Of a stretch of DNA of 64,000 nt, positions 34,590 through 46,900 are shown piece by piece; within the stretch, counting starts at the first letter, position 1; every line of letters begins with the position of its first letter. Origin of the DNA: Nymphaea colorata (lineage: Eukaryota > Streptophyta > Magnoliopsida > Nymphaeales > Nymphaeaceae); NCBI RefSeq assembly GCF_008831285.2, contig NC_037468.1, positions 102,001 to 166,000 of the forward strand. The letters are read 5' to 3'. Below the pieces are notes generated by a model. That model saw only the letters and a list, made by a program, of their open reading frames with translations. It ran no database searches and had not been told where the DNA came from. The position numbers and the translations under genes are program-made.

Positions 34590-34745
34590 TTGATGAGCAA
34601 AGCCCACAAAGCACTCGCAAAGTCACGTCACGTCACGAGCAAAGCGTAGGGCTTTGCTCATTTTCATCAAAGTCATGCCATTCAATTCAAAGTTGCGAGT
34701 ACTTTGTTCAAGATTTCGCTTTGCGAGTGCTTTCTTAAGGGACAC
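34590..34745. repeat. R3 element outside any array
   Basis: AAAGCACTCGCAA at 34606 is mirrored by TTTGCGAGTGCTTT at about 34720-34733, with CACGTCACGTCACG inside. A solitary R3 with both ends shows that R3 can exist without R1/R2. Confidence 0.75.
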
Positions 34746-35055
34746 TTTGAATGGCATTAGTGCCTACCTTTGAGTCCAATTCAAGCACTCCTTTCAATCT
34801 TCTCTTGAAGGTCATGTCACGTCCTTATTCAGGTCAGAACAAAGCCTTCTTTTTCATAATGAGTGCCATTAGTGCTTTTGATAAGAAAGCACACTCTTTG
34901 GCTTCCCTATAGTCCGTCATGTCATGTCATTTTGATAAGTCCTACGGTTCACTTTGCTCGTGACATGACGCCTTTCAAGGTCAGCATTGAAATTCGCCTA
35001 TTGGCACAAAATTCAGGGACAAAGGTCAAGCGAAGCAACGTCATGTCCTTTTGAT

Positions 35056-35125
35056 AAGCCCACAAAGCACTCGCAAAGCGTAGGGCTTTGCTCGTGACGT
35101 GACTTTGCGAGTGCTTTGTGGGCTT
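35056..35125. repeat. Perfect R3 hairpin, 23-bp arms
   Basis: Arms 35056-35078 and 35103-35125 are exact inverted copies around a 24-nt loop that includes GCTCGTGACGTGA. It is the tidiest R3 palindrome in the window. Confidence 0.9.
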
Positions 35126-35185
35126 TGCTCATCAATTGAGGGTGGATTGGTAAGGAATGGGTCAAGGGCTGTCCCTCCAACTTGA

Positions 35186-35607
35186 AAAAGGAAGCTATCT
35201 ACTGAACAAAGAACGGCGCTGGGGGACGGAGGAGATTAATGATGCTGTTCAGTCTATCAATGCTGACAAGGCCCCTGGGCCTGATGGATTCAATGGGCCC
35301 CACTGCTGGCATATCATATGTCAGGTATAGGACCTGATGTCACTAAGGCTGCTTTGAATTTCTTCCAGACTGGAAAAGTCCATCAGCAGGTGAATGGATC
35401 TTTCATCCGTCGTCTACCCTGCGTGTGATAACCCATCCAACTTGCAGGACTATAGGCCAATTTCCTTATCTCACTTTCTTGACAAGATTCTTTCCAATCA
35501 AAAGTCATGGCCATCAGACTGAGCAAGGCGATTCATTCTCTGGTCAGCCCCAACCAAACTGCATGAAACAAGGGCAGGAACTTCGCTCATGAGCTCGTGC
35601 GAAAAGA
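35186..35607 (+). pseudogene. LINE (non-LTR) reverse transcriptase relic
   Basis: The plus strand reads EEINDAVQSINADKAPGPDG, the start of the plant L1-type reverse transcriptase domain, then a stop. Further along, NPSNLQDYRPISL and DKIL mark the next conserved blocks, and SLVSPNQT with a trailing AHELVR matches the following one after frame changes. At least three frames are used and several stops intervene, so it is dead. The catalytic YADD box, endonuclease and tail are absent. Like the gypsy relic, it is nuclear retrotransposon DNA lodged in the mitochondrial genome. Confidence 0.82.
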
Positions 35608-38600
35608 GAGAAGGGGACCATGCAAAAGTGGACGAAATATGACACGGTTTTTGGGGAGTCTTTTCTTGACTGCCTACAGGTCTACTCTACATTGAATTGA
35701 CCCATTTGCTTGCGAAGACGAAAAAGCCTGATGCATGGATTCTGACTGAATACGTGCTTGCTGCAATAAGCCGCCTCTCCGCTACGTTTTTTTCCTCCAT
35801 GCTACTTTGTTCGCGAGTACCTTTGTTGCCGCTACGAGTCAGACGCACAAGTTCGTACCTCGTGAGAAAGCGGTCTTTTTCTTCCATCCCACGGCAATCT
35901 TTTTGCTATAATGACAAGGCTCAAACGGAATGAATAGATGAGCAGAGCGCTTCACGTTCCTTTGCCTCTCCCTGCTCCGTCTGAGTTCACTCCGGATGGA
36001 AGGAAGGGATGTAGTTCTTGATTGGCTACCCTTCACTGATCTACTCCTACGGGTGGCTCAGGTTCTTCGATATCTCCCCCTGACGGGGTCCTGTCTTCTT
36101 TTCACCGTCAACAGGAAAAAGCGAAGTCATCAATCAGTCTGGGTCATCTTTCCGCACTCGACTTCGAACGAACAGATGGGGGATAGGTCGTTGGTGGGGA
36201 ACCGAGCACGAAAGGGATGAAAAGGTCGAATGCTTGAATCAATCTTCGGATTCGGGGCACCCAACCTTTCTTCCTTAGGCGAGCGGATAATCAATCGACC
36301 GTGCACCCATTCCTGAGTCTATTCAAACTTTGTCTTTCTATCCTCAAGCACTCGCTTCGCGGCGAGCGCTTTGCTCGTTGGCCCCTCGTATATTTGTCCT
36401 ATCCAAAAAAGCCCACTCTCCCCCTTGAACCTCTCCCGGCACTAACGAAAGCACTCAGACGGGGTACGAAGTCTTTCTTTTCCGTCGGTGCTCCATGTGA
36501 AGGGGGGTGCACCCCAAGACGTCGTGCCATAAATGGCCCCATTCCCTTCAACGAGTTCAGCGATAGCACTCCTTGGAGTGGGCACCTTCTTAACTTCGCA
36601 CGGGCCTAGACCTTTTTCATGGGAAAACCTGACGCAACGGCCAAGCTCCGCTTCCAGTCCGTGTCTTTTTCAGCAAAGCGGATTCTCCCTGCAAAGCACC
36701 TGACGCATGGGTACTTCGTACCCCGTCTTTTTGCCGCACCCAAACAAAAAACGGAATCAAAAACGTGACTTTTCTAGGCCAACAGAGTCGCTGAACTAGT
36801 CATTTTGTCCTCTGACAAGAAAGGCTTTGATGACGATTGCCAGTCCTGGAGGTTGATTAACGAACTTCGGAACGTCGACTCCACAGGGTTCCACTATCGA
36901 GGCAGAAGTACATAGGGCTGTCGCTCATCACTATCGAACAAGAAAATTGCAATCCAATGCCAATTTGTCGACAAAGGGAATAGCGGGTTTAGGCCACTGT
37001 TCTTCGAACGCTCATAATCAGAAAGCAGAACGGCGGGGTTGGTACGCCGAATCATGAATGCGAGGAGAAGGAGTGCGGAAGTAGGCTCACATGTTCCGTC
37101 ATTCTAAAGTGTCTTTCTTGGGGGAGGCAGACTGATGGTGATTGGTAGGCGATGACCAAGCCCTTGACGTTGGTTTACAACGAGAATCTAATCGGATGCC
37201 AGCGTTGTAGAAGAAAAACAATGAAATGTCAATCTACAATAACAGAGCCACAGCTAGCGGCAAGGATCAGCGAATAGTATAGTCACATCTGCCCTTCCTC
37301 TAATCAAAAAGAAAGCTCTTTCGTGCTGTCACTTCTGACATAATGGTCGAAATGAAAGAACCAATTATGTCAATGTCAACGACCTTTAGAAAAGCTCCGG
37401 GAAGCTCCGGGTTCAGAAACGAATCAAAAGGCTAGTTACGTCAATCTACTCCTATAGCGGAAAGCCCGGAAGAGAGACAGGCAAAGGGACGTGATTGTGC
37501 GAACTTCCTAGCAAGTTGAGGCTGCCCTAAACCGAACCAAACCAACCTCAGAACTGTCTAGTCAACACGTACCAGCCAATAGGAAGACTCCAAGTGAAGA
37601 CGAACCCGATCGATTAGTGGGACAAACCTAGGGAGACGGGGCTGGGAAAGATCTCAGTTCCTCGTCCTTTATCCTTTCAGATTCAAGGTGCAAATCCAAA
37701 AACCAAAAGAAGTCGACAGTCAAAAACGTCCTTTCGAAACGAGTTCGAGTGAAGCGAGAATCAGACCTGGAGCCCAGGATCAAACAGCGCATTCAACCAA
37801 AAGAGAAGAAAGACGGTGGTTGACGAAGGAGAGCGGGAAGCACTCTTTCTACCTGCATACGACGTAGGCCCGTCCAGACCAACGAAGGAAGCTGTGGAAT
37901 TGGAAAAACAACGCGGAGCGCCCAGTCCGAAGGAGAGAACCGCTATCTACCTATAGCCGTACGAGACAACTTGACTGTTTTTTTGAAACGCCAAAAAGGA
38001 TCAAGGCCCAAGCCAGTCCCCCAACGCACAAGAGCTTCGAAGGATGGGATTTGATCAACAGGGAGGACCAACTCACTAGTAGATTCGCCCAACACTGTGT
38101 GTATTCTCAGCGCTTCACGAAAGTGGCGTCAGCCATTGGTGGCGGGATGGATTATGAGACAAGTCGAAGAATGTTTCCAGTATCGAATAGAGCGAGCTCA
38201 AGTACACGAGCGAGGCAAAGGAACGTGAATTGGAACAGTTCCCTGCTACCTGAGAGCTACAACCTTTTGCCTGAGCTACTGTTCCCTAAAGCTCTTTCCT
38301 GAGCTGGTACAGCAATGACATTGGAGCTCCTGCTTCTTGCTCCTTCGACCGGAGGAAAGCAACCAGCCCGAGTCAGTGCTTCTTTCAGGTTGCCTAACAG
38401 TCTGAGGCCTCTCGTCTTTCCTCAACAAAAAAGAAGAAAGAACTCGAAGCAACCAACTCAAAACAAAACATGCATCCTTGCCTGATCGGTCGGGCCACAA
38501 GTTGACCTCCCTTGCTTCCATTCCATTCGAGCTACAAGTCAAAGACCATCAACCGGTTTCAGACAATTACTCGAACAGTTGAAACACATGATGCTGCATT

Positions 38601-40180
38601 TGCTCCATCGATCGGGCTTGCTCCTCCATGGGAGCAATCCCTCACTTCCAAAGTAGGAGAGCAGCAAAAAACCATTCTCTTTCGACAGGAGAAAGAAAAA
38701 AGCTAGAACCGAAATGTTCCTTCCGTATGACGTATTCAGACGCCACTCCAACTCCGAGGGCCCTTCCTACCTTTCCTCGAAATGGAATCATCTTATCAAG
38801 GGAGTCCACCTGCTTCGGAAGTCTTCTCCAGCTCCTCTTCCCTCAGAGCACCACTGCCCAGGTACATATATTCCGTTTCGGACGGTAGGATCGACGGTCG
38901 CATTCGTTCAATCCGGCAAAGCCGGCCTGGCCTATGCCGGCGTATTGCCCATATGCCTCAGAAAGGCCTCTATCCGGCTAGAAGCTTTTAAAGGACGAGG
39001 GAGGAATGTGGGCGAAGCGTGACAGCAAGGATCACGTCGCCTAACAGGTCGGCCCAGTCCACGTTTCCACCATGGAAGACACAGATTAGTTCGTCAGGAA
39101 AAAAAGACAAAAAATCTTTCATGATGGGTTCGGGCGTCCATCTTTCTTCGCACAAGTCACATAGGGGGAAGGTTGATGAGGGAGTCCCGGCGCGTCAGTT
39201 GCTTTGACAGTAGTCGGAATTTCTTGAAAAAAGGCGGAACAAGACACACATTGGTTTTCCGCAAGGAAGCCCCATGTCGCCTGTCCTGATGAACAACAAT
39301 TGACACCAATTCGATTGAGAAGTAGGTGACCACCTTCGTTCGTTATCATTAGAATTGATAGGAAAATGATTGCTCTCCTGCCTACACATGAAAAAGCCGT
39401 CACTCGGGGTGGAACGTTTCGGGCACTCGGGATCGATGGTTCCATCGATGCGGAAGGGAATCCTCATTTCAAGGCACCCAAACAAAAGACGGACGGAAAC
39501 ACAGAAATGGCTTCTTCGTCGTTTCTGGTTACCAATCGGACACAAGGGCCCAGGACAGCACTGGGGAAGGAGCAATTGCATCCGATCCGAACCGAGTCTC
39601 GCTATCCTTTCCACCCGGCAAGCAGGAAAAGAAGGTTCCCAATCAAGGGTTCCCCTGTCCTGCCTTAGACTCTTGCTTCTTCTTTCGCCTTCTTGCCTTC
39701 TGTCTTCTCTAGCCTGACTACGACCCCTGTACCGGCGCTCTATCTTCTTCCTCTGTCTTGCTTTTGTTTCCTGTTGCCTGAACGCGGGAACCTAGATTTC
39801 CGGAGCGGGAGCAGAAGCGGATACTGTTGTCTACTCTTGCCTTCTTGCTACTTCTGCTTTCGGAACTGAACCTGCTCCTGAACCTACGGAGAGAAAGAGC
39901 TATTTTCAAACAAACTCCTCCAATGAAGAAAGGTAGATGGAAAGCCCCGGATAGTCAACGGCTAAGTACGGGATAAGGAGCCTAAAGGCGTCGCCGCCCC
40001 CTAGACCTCATATCAAGGTACAGACTCAACAACTCTTGCTGACCGAAAGAAAAGACCGAACGGACAGAGATCTTGATTGCAGGAGCGAGAGCCCCAGGAA
40101 GGCAGACGTCGAGGCACAAGCACGAGCTACAAGAAAGACGGACTGGACTTGTTGCCTAGCCGTCAAAGGCCTCAGAGCCA
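35608..40180. other. Long spacer, no recognised gene
   Basis: About 4.6 kb without any RNA gene or family-matched frame. A 15-bp inverted pair (GACGGGGTACGAAGT) brackets 36456-36730. A 102-codon plus frame at 36301-36609 contains one R3-like stretch. Other frames (38051-39022, 39119-39717) overlap on both strands and look accidental. Some of this may be transferred nuclear DNA too decayed to name. Confidence 0.35.
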
Positions 40181-40184
40181 ACGT

Positions 40185-40330
40185 CAATTGATGAGCAAAG
40201 CCCACAAAGCACTCGCAACTTTGAATGCACCGAACGAGTGAAGCGAAAGCGAAGCGAGTGCGCCAACACAAAGCACTCGCAACTTCAAATTGCTGAATTC
40301 AGACAAAGATATTCACTCTTTTGTCAGGGT
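40185..40330. repeat. R3 border, left of array F
   Basis: Includes GAGCAAAGCCCACAAAGC, AAAGCACTCGCAA (twice) and CTCGCAACTTCAAATTGCT. The first 40 bases also occur near 34580-34620. Confidence 0.8.
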
Positions 40331-40731
40331 CAGCATGAATTGTTGATGGAAAATGGCATTTGTTTGTCAAGTGAGTACTAATGGCATTTTGTTGTCAAGT
40401 GAGTACTAATGGCATACAATTGTCATGAGTCCTGACCTTTCAAAAGGGTCCTGTCCTTCCATAATGAATCCTGACTTTTCCTAAAGAATTGCAATTTCTC
40501 CTGTCTTTTCCAGGCATACAATGACAACCTTTCCTTTCTGGTCAGGGTCAGTACTTTTCATTCTTTGTCTGACATGATGAACATTCAAAAGAATTGAATT
40601 GTTTAATTTAATTAAGGTCAGGTTTAAGCTGATTAAGGTAAGGTCAGATAAGGTCAGAGCAAATTAAGGTCAGATAAGTCAGATAAGGCCAGAGCAAAGT
40701 CAGCAGAGCAAAGCCCTCTTGTGAATTATTC
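40331..40731 (+). repeat. Short plus R2/R1 run and degenerate GGTCAGATAA tract
   Basis: R2 and R1 units occupy 40331-40560. From 40600 to 40705 the sequence degenerates to near-tandem AAGGTCAGATAA and AGAGCAAA words that mix R1 (GGTCAG) and R3 (GAGCAAAG) vocabulary. Confidence 0.75.
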
Positions 40732-40865
40732 AGATCACTCTTTTTTTTCTTTTTTAAGGAAAGGTGATGGAAAGGTCAGGACTCATTTCTTGAAAGGTCA
40801 GGACTCTGAAAGGTCAGGACTAATGAGAATGATTGAGGAAAAGTCAGATTCCATACAGGACTCTT

Positions 40866-41078
40866 TTGAAAGGTCAGGACTCTGAAAGGTCAGGACTAAT
40901 GAGAATGATTGAGGAAAAGTCAGAACTCACCTTATCAAAAAGGTCAAGACTGTCTTTCACAGTCAGGACTAACCTTACCAAAAAGATCAAGACTGTCTTG
41001 AAAGATCAGAACTTCTTCTTCTTAAAAGGACAGGACCCTTTTGAAAGGTCAGGACTCATGACAATTGTATGCCATTAG
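40866..41078 (+). repeat. 213-bp open module, copy 4
   Basis: Inverted mate of copy 5. The frame is extended upstream by 11 codons through a second partial copy of the module (MRKSQIPYRTLLK). Confidence 0.8.
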
Positions 41079-42309
41079 TACTCACTTGACAACAAAATGC
41101 CATTAGTACTCACTTGACAAACAAATGCCATTAGTACTCACTTGACAACAAATTGTATGCCATTAGTACTCACTTGACAACAAAATGCCATTAGTACTCA
41201 CTGTACAACAAAATGTCATTTTCCATACCAAAAAGTGGAATTGTATGCCATTCTTGCTTCCATGATGGACAATTGCAATTGTTTGCCATTCTTGCTGACC
41301 CTGACCAAATCTCATTTTGTGAATAATGCATTTTTCACGATTTGTCTGACCTGAATCAGTGACCTTCCGGTGATGGACAGGACTTTCTGTAAAGGTCAGG
41401 ACTCATTATGGAAAAGTCAGGATCCAAAAAGGTGAGGACTAATTGCAATTCAATGCTCTGATCCATACCAAAAAGGTCAGGATCCAAAAAGGTCAAGACT
41501 CATTTGTATGTCATCAGTACTCACCTTATCAAAAAGGTCAAGACTGTCTTTCACAGTCAGGACTAACCTTACCAAAAAGATCAAGACTATCTGATCAGGA
41601 CTGATTCTTCTGGTCAAGACTGTCTTTCACAGTCAGGACTGACCTTACCAAAAAGGTCAAGACTGTCTTGAAAGGTCAGGACTTTTGATGGAAGGACAGG
41701 ACCAATTGCAATTGTATGCCATTAGTACTCACCTGACCAAAAATGGAAAGGTCAAGACTGTCTTGAAATCAGTACTGACCTTATCAAAAAGGTCAAGACT
41801 GTCTTTCACAGTCAGGACTAACCTTACCAAAAAGATCAAGACTATCTGATCAGGACTGATTCTTCTGGTCAAGACTGTATTTCAAGGTCAGGACTGACCT
41901 TACCAAAAAGGTCAAGACTGTCTTGAAAGGTCAGGACTGATTCTTCTGGAAAGGTCAAGACTGTCTTGAAAGGTCAGGACTCATTCTTCTGGAAAGGTGA
42001 GGACTCTTTTGAAAGGTCAGGACTCTGAAAGGTCAGGACTAATGAGAATGATTGAGGAATGACCATACAGGACTCTTTTGAAAGGTCAGGACTCATTGCA
42101 ATTGTATGCCATTAGTACTCACTTGACAACAAATTGTATGCCATTAGTACTCACTTGACAACAAAATGCCATTAGTACTCACTGTACAACAAAATGTCAT
42201 TAACCATACCCAATGGCAATTGTATGCCATTAGTGCTGACCATACAAAAATTCATGGAAAGGTCAGGACTCATTATGGAAAAGTCAGGAAGGTCAGGACT
42301 CATTCTTCT

Positions 42310-42652
42310 TGAAAGGTCAGGACTCATTGCAATTGTATGCCATTAGTACTCACTTGACAACAAATTGTATGCCATTAGTACTCACTTGACAACAAAATGC
42401 CATTAGTACTTTCCTTAGAGAAAGGTCAGGACTCTGTTTGAAAGGTCAAGACTCATTATAGAACAGTCAGGATCCAAAAAGGTCAGGACTCATTGCAATT
42501 CAATGCCATTAGTACTCACTTGACAACAAAATGCCATTAGTACTCACTGTACAACAAAATGCCATTAGTACTTTCCTTATTGAAAGGTCAGGACTCATTG
42601 CAATGAAATGCCATTAGTACTCACTGTACAACAAAATGTCATTAACCATACC
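42310..42652 (-). repeat. 343-bp direct duplication, first copy
   Basis: Matches 43118-43460 with no difference I could find by eye, offset 808 bp. Carries the unusual GATCCAAAAAGG and CTTTCCTTAGAG segments. Confidence 0.85.
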
Positions 42653-43117
42653 AAAATGAAAGGTCAGGACTCATTATGGAAAAGTCAGGAAGGTCAGGAT
42701 TCTTTTGAAAGGTCAGGACTCTGAAAGGTCAGGACTAATGAGAATGATTGAGGAAAAGTCAGATTCCATACAGGACTCTTTTGAAAGGTCAGGACTCATT
42801 GCAATTGTATGCCATTAGTACTCACTTGACAACAAATTGTATGCCATTAGTACTCACTTGACAACAAAATGCCATTAGTACTCACTTGACAACAAAATGC
42901 CATTAGTCTTCACTATACCAAAAACTTGAAAGGAAAGGTGATTATGGAATGGAAAAGTCAGGACTTGATTGAAAGGTCAGGACTCATTATGGAAAAGTCA
43001 GGAAGGTCAGGACTCATTATGGAAAAGTCAGGAAGGTCAGGACTCTTTTGAAAGGTCAGGACTCTGAAAGGTCAGGACTAATGAGAATGATTGAGGAATG
43101 ACCATACAGGACTCTTT

Positions 43118-43460
43118 TGAAAGGTCAGGACTCATTGCAATTGTATGCCATTAGTACTCACTTGACAACAAATTGTATGCCATTAGTACTCACTTGACAA
43201 CAAAATGCCATTAGTACTTTCCTTAGAGAAAGGTCAGGACTCTGTTTGAAAGGTCAAGACTCATTATAGAACAGTCAGGATCCAAAAAGGTCAGGACTCA
43301 TTGCAATTCAATGCCATTAGTACTCACTTGACAACAAAATGCCATTAGTACTCACTGTACAACAAAATGCCATTAGTACTTTCCTTATTGAAAGGTCAGG
43401 ACTCATTGCAATGAAATGCCATTAGTACTCACTGTACAACAAAATGTCATTAACCATACC
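43118..43460 (-). repeat. 343-bp direct duplication, second copy
   Basis: Second copy of the unit above. The 808-bp offset accounts for most of the length difference between the two arms of the inverted repeat. Confidence 0.85.
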
Positions 43461-43670
43461 CAATGGCAATTGTATGCCATTAGTACATCACACAAATTGT
43501 ATGTCCATCAAAATTCATGCTGACCATACCACAAATTGTATGCCATTAGTGTCCATAAATTGCAATTAGATGCCATTAGTGCTGACCATACCACAAATTG
43601 TATGCCATTAGTGTTTCATTGAAGAGAAAGACAATTCCAATGACCATCAAACCTTTCCCTTCTTTCAATC

Positions 43671-44385
43671 AAGCTTATCAAAATGACATGACGGACTATA
43701 GGGAAGCCAAAGAGTGTGCTTTCTTATCAAAAGCACTAATGGCACTCATTATGAAAAAGAAGGCTTTGTTCTGACCTGAATAAGGACGTGACATGACCTT
43801 CAAGAGAAGATTGAAAGGAGTGCTTGAATTGGACTCAAAGGTAGGCACTAATGCCATTCAAAGTGTCCCTTAAGCACTCGCAACTTTGAATGGCTTTTGA
43901 CTTTGTCTTTGAATCTCGCAAAGCTTTGGCTTGACCTTTGCTGTGACAAAGCACACTCGCTTCGCTTTGGCTTTGCCTATCAGTGAATGGCATTAGTGCA
44001 AAGCACACTCGCTTCGCTTTGGCTTTGCCTAAAGATGCACAAAGCACGCACTCGCAAAGCGAAAAAAGAGGGCTGATCTAAGACAAAATTCACTCTTCTT
44101 TTGCTTTGATGAGCTAATTCAGACAAAATGGTAGGAACTATGTTACCTTTATGAGTTCCCTTCTTGAAATAAATTCCAATGACCGTCAAACCTTTCCCTT
44201 ATTTAAGAAAGCACTCGCAAAGCGAAATCTTTAACAAAGCACTCGCAACTTTCAATGGCATTAGCTTCCTTCAGAAAGCACTCCTTTCAATCTTCTCTTG
44301 AAGTTATGAAGCTTATTAAGCAAAGCCTTCTTGTCTTATCTTTTGTGAGCTCATATCATCAGACTGAAAGAAGGGAACTCATCAA
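43671..44385. repeat. R3-rich spacer between inverted arms F and G
   Basis: Several R3 blocks in both orientations (CACTCGCTTCGCTTTGG at about 43930 and 44005, AAAGCACTCGCAA at about 44205 and 44235). It shares a longer segment with 34740-34920 in inverted orientation (GGCACTAATGCCATTC, AAGGACGTGACATGACC). Confidence 0.8.
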
Positions 44386-46494
44386 AGTTTGATGGTCATT
44401 GGAATTGTCTTTCTCTTTGATCTTCAATGACACACTAATGGCATACAATTTGTTGTATGGTCAGCACTAATGGCATCTCATTGCAATTTGTGATATGGTC
44501 AATGGCATACAATTTGTTGTATGGTCAGCATGAATGGCATCTCATTGCAATTATGGTTGGTATACAATTTGTGGTATGGTCAGCATGAATTTTGATGGAC
44601 ATACAATTTGTGTGATGTACTAATGGCATACAATTGCCATTGGGTATGGTTAATGACATTTTGTTGTACAGTGAGTACTAATGGCATTTTGTTGTCAAGT
44701 GAGTACTAATGGCATACAATTTGTTGTCAAGTGAGTACTAATGGCATTTTGTTGTCAAGTGAGTACTAATGGCATTGAATTGCAATGAGTCCTGACCTTT
44801 TTGGATCCTGACTGTTCTATAATGAGTCTTGACCTTTCAAACAGAGTCCTGACCTTTCTCTAAGGAAAGTACTAATGGCATTTTGTTGTCAAGTGAGTAC
44901 TAATGGCATACAATTTGTTGTCAAGTGAGTACTAATGGCATACAATTGCAATGAGTCCTGACCTTTCAAGAAGAATGAGTCCTGACCTTCCTGACTTTTC
45001 CATAATGAGTCCTGACCTTTCCATGAATTTTTGTATGGTCAGCACTAATGGCATACAATTGCCATTGGGTATGGTTAATGACATTTTGTTGTACAGTGAG
45101 TACTAATGGCATTTTGTTGTCAAGTGAGTACTAATGGCATACAATTTGTTGTCAAGTGAGTACTAATGGCATACAATTGCAATGAGTCCTGACCTTTCAA
45201 AAGAGTCCTGTATGGTCATTCCTCAATCATTCTCATTAGTCCTGACCTTTCAGAGTCCTGACCTTTCAAAAGAGTCCTCACCTTTCCAGAAGAATGAGTC
45301 CTGACCTTTCAAGACAGTCTTGACCTTTCCAGAAGAATCAGTCCTGACCTTTCAAGACAGTCTTGACCTTTTTGGTAAGGTCAGTCCTGACCTTGAAATA
45401 CAGTCTTGACCAGAAGAATCAGTCCTGATCTTTCAAGATAGTCTTGATCTTTCAAAAAAGGTCAGTACTGATTTCAAGACAGTCTTGACCTTTCAAGAAA
45501 AATCAGTCCTGACCTTTCAAGACAGTCTTGACCAGAAGAATCAGTCCTGACCTTTCAAGACAGTCTTGACCTTTTTGGTAAGGTTAGTCCTGACTGTGAA
45601 AGACAGTCTTGACCTTTTTGATAAGGTCAGTCCTGACTTTGAAAGACAGTCTTGACCAGAAGAATCAGTCCTGATCAGATAGTCTTGATCTTTCAAAAAA
45701 GGTGAGTACTGATGACATACAAATGAGTCTTGACCTTTTTGGATCCTGACCTTTTTGGTATGGATCAGAGCATTGAATTGCAATTAGTCCTCACCTTTTT
45801 GGATCCTGACTTTTCCATAATGAGTCCTGACCTTTACAGAAAGTCCTGTCCATCACCGGAAGGTCACTGATTCAGGTCAGACAAATCGTGAAAAATGCAT
45901 TATTCACAAAATGAGATTTGGTCAGGGTCAGCAAGAATGGCAAACAATTGCAATTGTCCATCATGGAAGCAAGAATGGCATACAATTCCACTTTTTGGTA
46001 TGGAAAATGACATTTTGTTGTACAGTGAGTACTAATGGCATTTTGTTGTCAAGTGAGTACTAATGGCATACAATTTGTTGTCAAGTGAGTACTAATGGCA
46101 TTTGTTTGTCAAGTGAGTACTAATGGCATTTTGTTGTCAAGTGAGTACTAATGGCATACAATTGTCATGAGTCCTGACCTTTCAAAAGGGTCCTGTCCTT
46201 TTAAGAAGAAGAAGTTCTGATCTTTCAAGACAGTCTTGATCTTTTTGGTCAGGTTAGTCCTGACTTTGAAAGACAGTCTTGACCTTTTTGATAAGGTGAG
46301 TTCTGACTTTTCCTCAATCATTCTCATTAGTCCTGACCTTTCAGAGTCCTGACCTTTCAAAAGAGTCCTGTATGGAATCTGACTTTTCCTCAATCATTCT
46401 CATTAGTCCTGACCTTTCAGAGTCCTGACCTTTCAAGAAATGAGTCCTGACCTTTCCATCACCTTTCCTTAAAAAAGAAAAAAAAGAGTGATCT
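44386..46494 (+). repeat. Array G, right arm of the large inverted repeat
   Basis: Plus-oriented counterpart of array F. Starts with R2 variants ACAATTTGTTGTATGG, which are themselves palindromic, and ends with the same CCATCACCTTTCC and A-rich tract that opens F in reverse. Confidence 0.93.
46148..46360 (-). repeat. 213-bp open module, copy 5
   Basis: Mate of copy 4 in the inverted repeat. The two differ at one codon in the middle (SFKV here, SFTV there). Confidence 0.8.
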
Positions 46495-46900
46495 TATCTG
46501 AGATTAGCTCATACTTTGAAGAAGCACTCGCTTTTAAACTTGAAGGTCATGTCACGTCCTTATTCAGGTCAGAACAAAGCCTTCTTGTCTGATCTTTTGT
46601 GAGCTCATACTTTGCCTTAAGAAAGCACTCTTTTCAACTTGAAGGTCCTTATTCAGCTTATTAAGCATAAGCAAAGCCTTCTTTTTAATTTTTCATGAAG
46701 GGAACTCATAAAGGTAACATAGTTCATACCATTTTGTCCTATATTACTCATACTTTGATTAAGCACACTCGCTTCGCTTTGGCTTTCAAAGTCATGAGCA
46801 AGATGAAATGCAAAGCAAAGTCATGTACGCTGACCTTGACTTTGAAAATGGCTCGTGACGTGACGTTCCCTTAAGCAATTTGAAGTTGCGAGTGCTTTGA
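46495..46900. repeat. R3 border, right of array G
   Basis: Degenerate R3 text with AAGCACTCGC, GCAAAGCCTTCTT, GTGACGTGACGTTCCC and a terminal TTGAAGTTGCGAGTGCTTT near 46880. The 46795-46865 stretch is shared with 21772-21840. Confidence 0.8.

Larger units (their letters stand above)
40732..43670 (-). repeat. Array F, left arm of a large inverted repeat
   Basis: R1 and R2 in minus orientation. The outer end (40732 inward) is an exact inverted match of 46494 inward, through the poly-T and AAGGAAAGGTGATGG stretches. The inner end near 43480-43670 mirrors 44395-44650. This arm is about 0.8 kb longer than its mate because of an internal duplication. Confidence 0.93.

Noticed and set aside
34590-34640. 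Apparent ccmFN fragment (RPTSIDEQ)
   Set aside because: The short match falls in sequence that recurs near 40180 as part of the R3 family, and no other ccmFN sequence is nearby.
36301-36609. 102-codon plus frame as a hidden mitochondrial gene
   Set aside because: Compared from memory with ccmFN, ccmFC, mttB, rps and sdh families without convincing similarity; part of it is R3-like.
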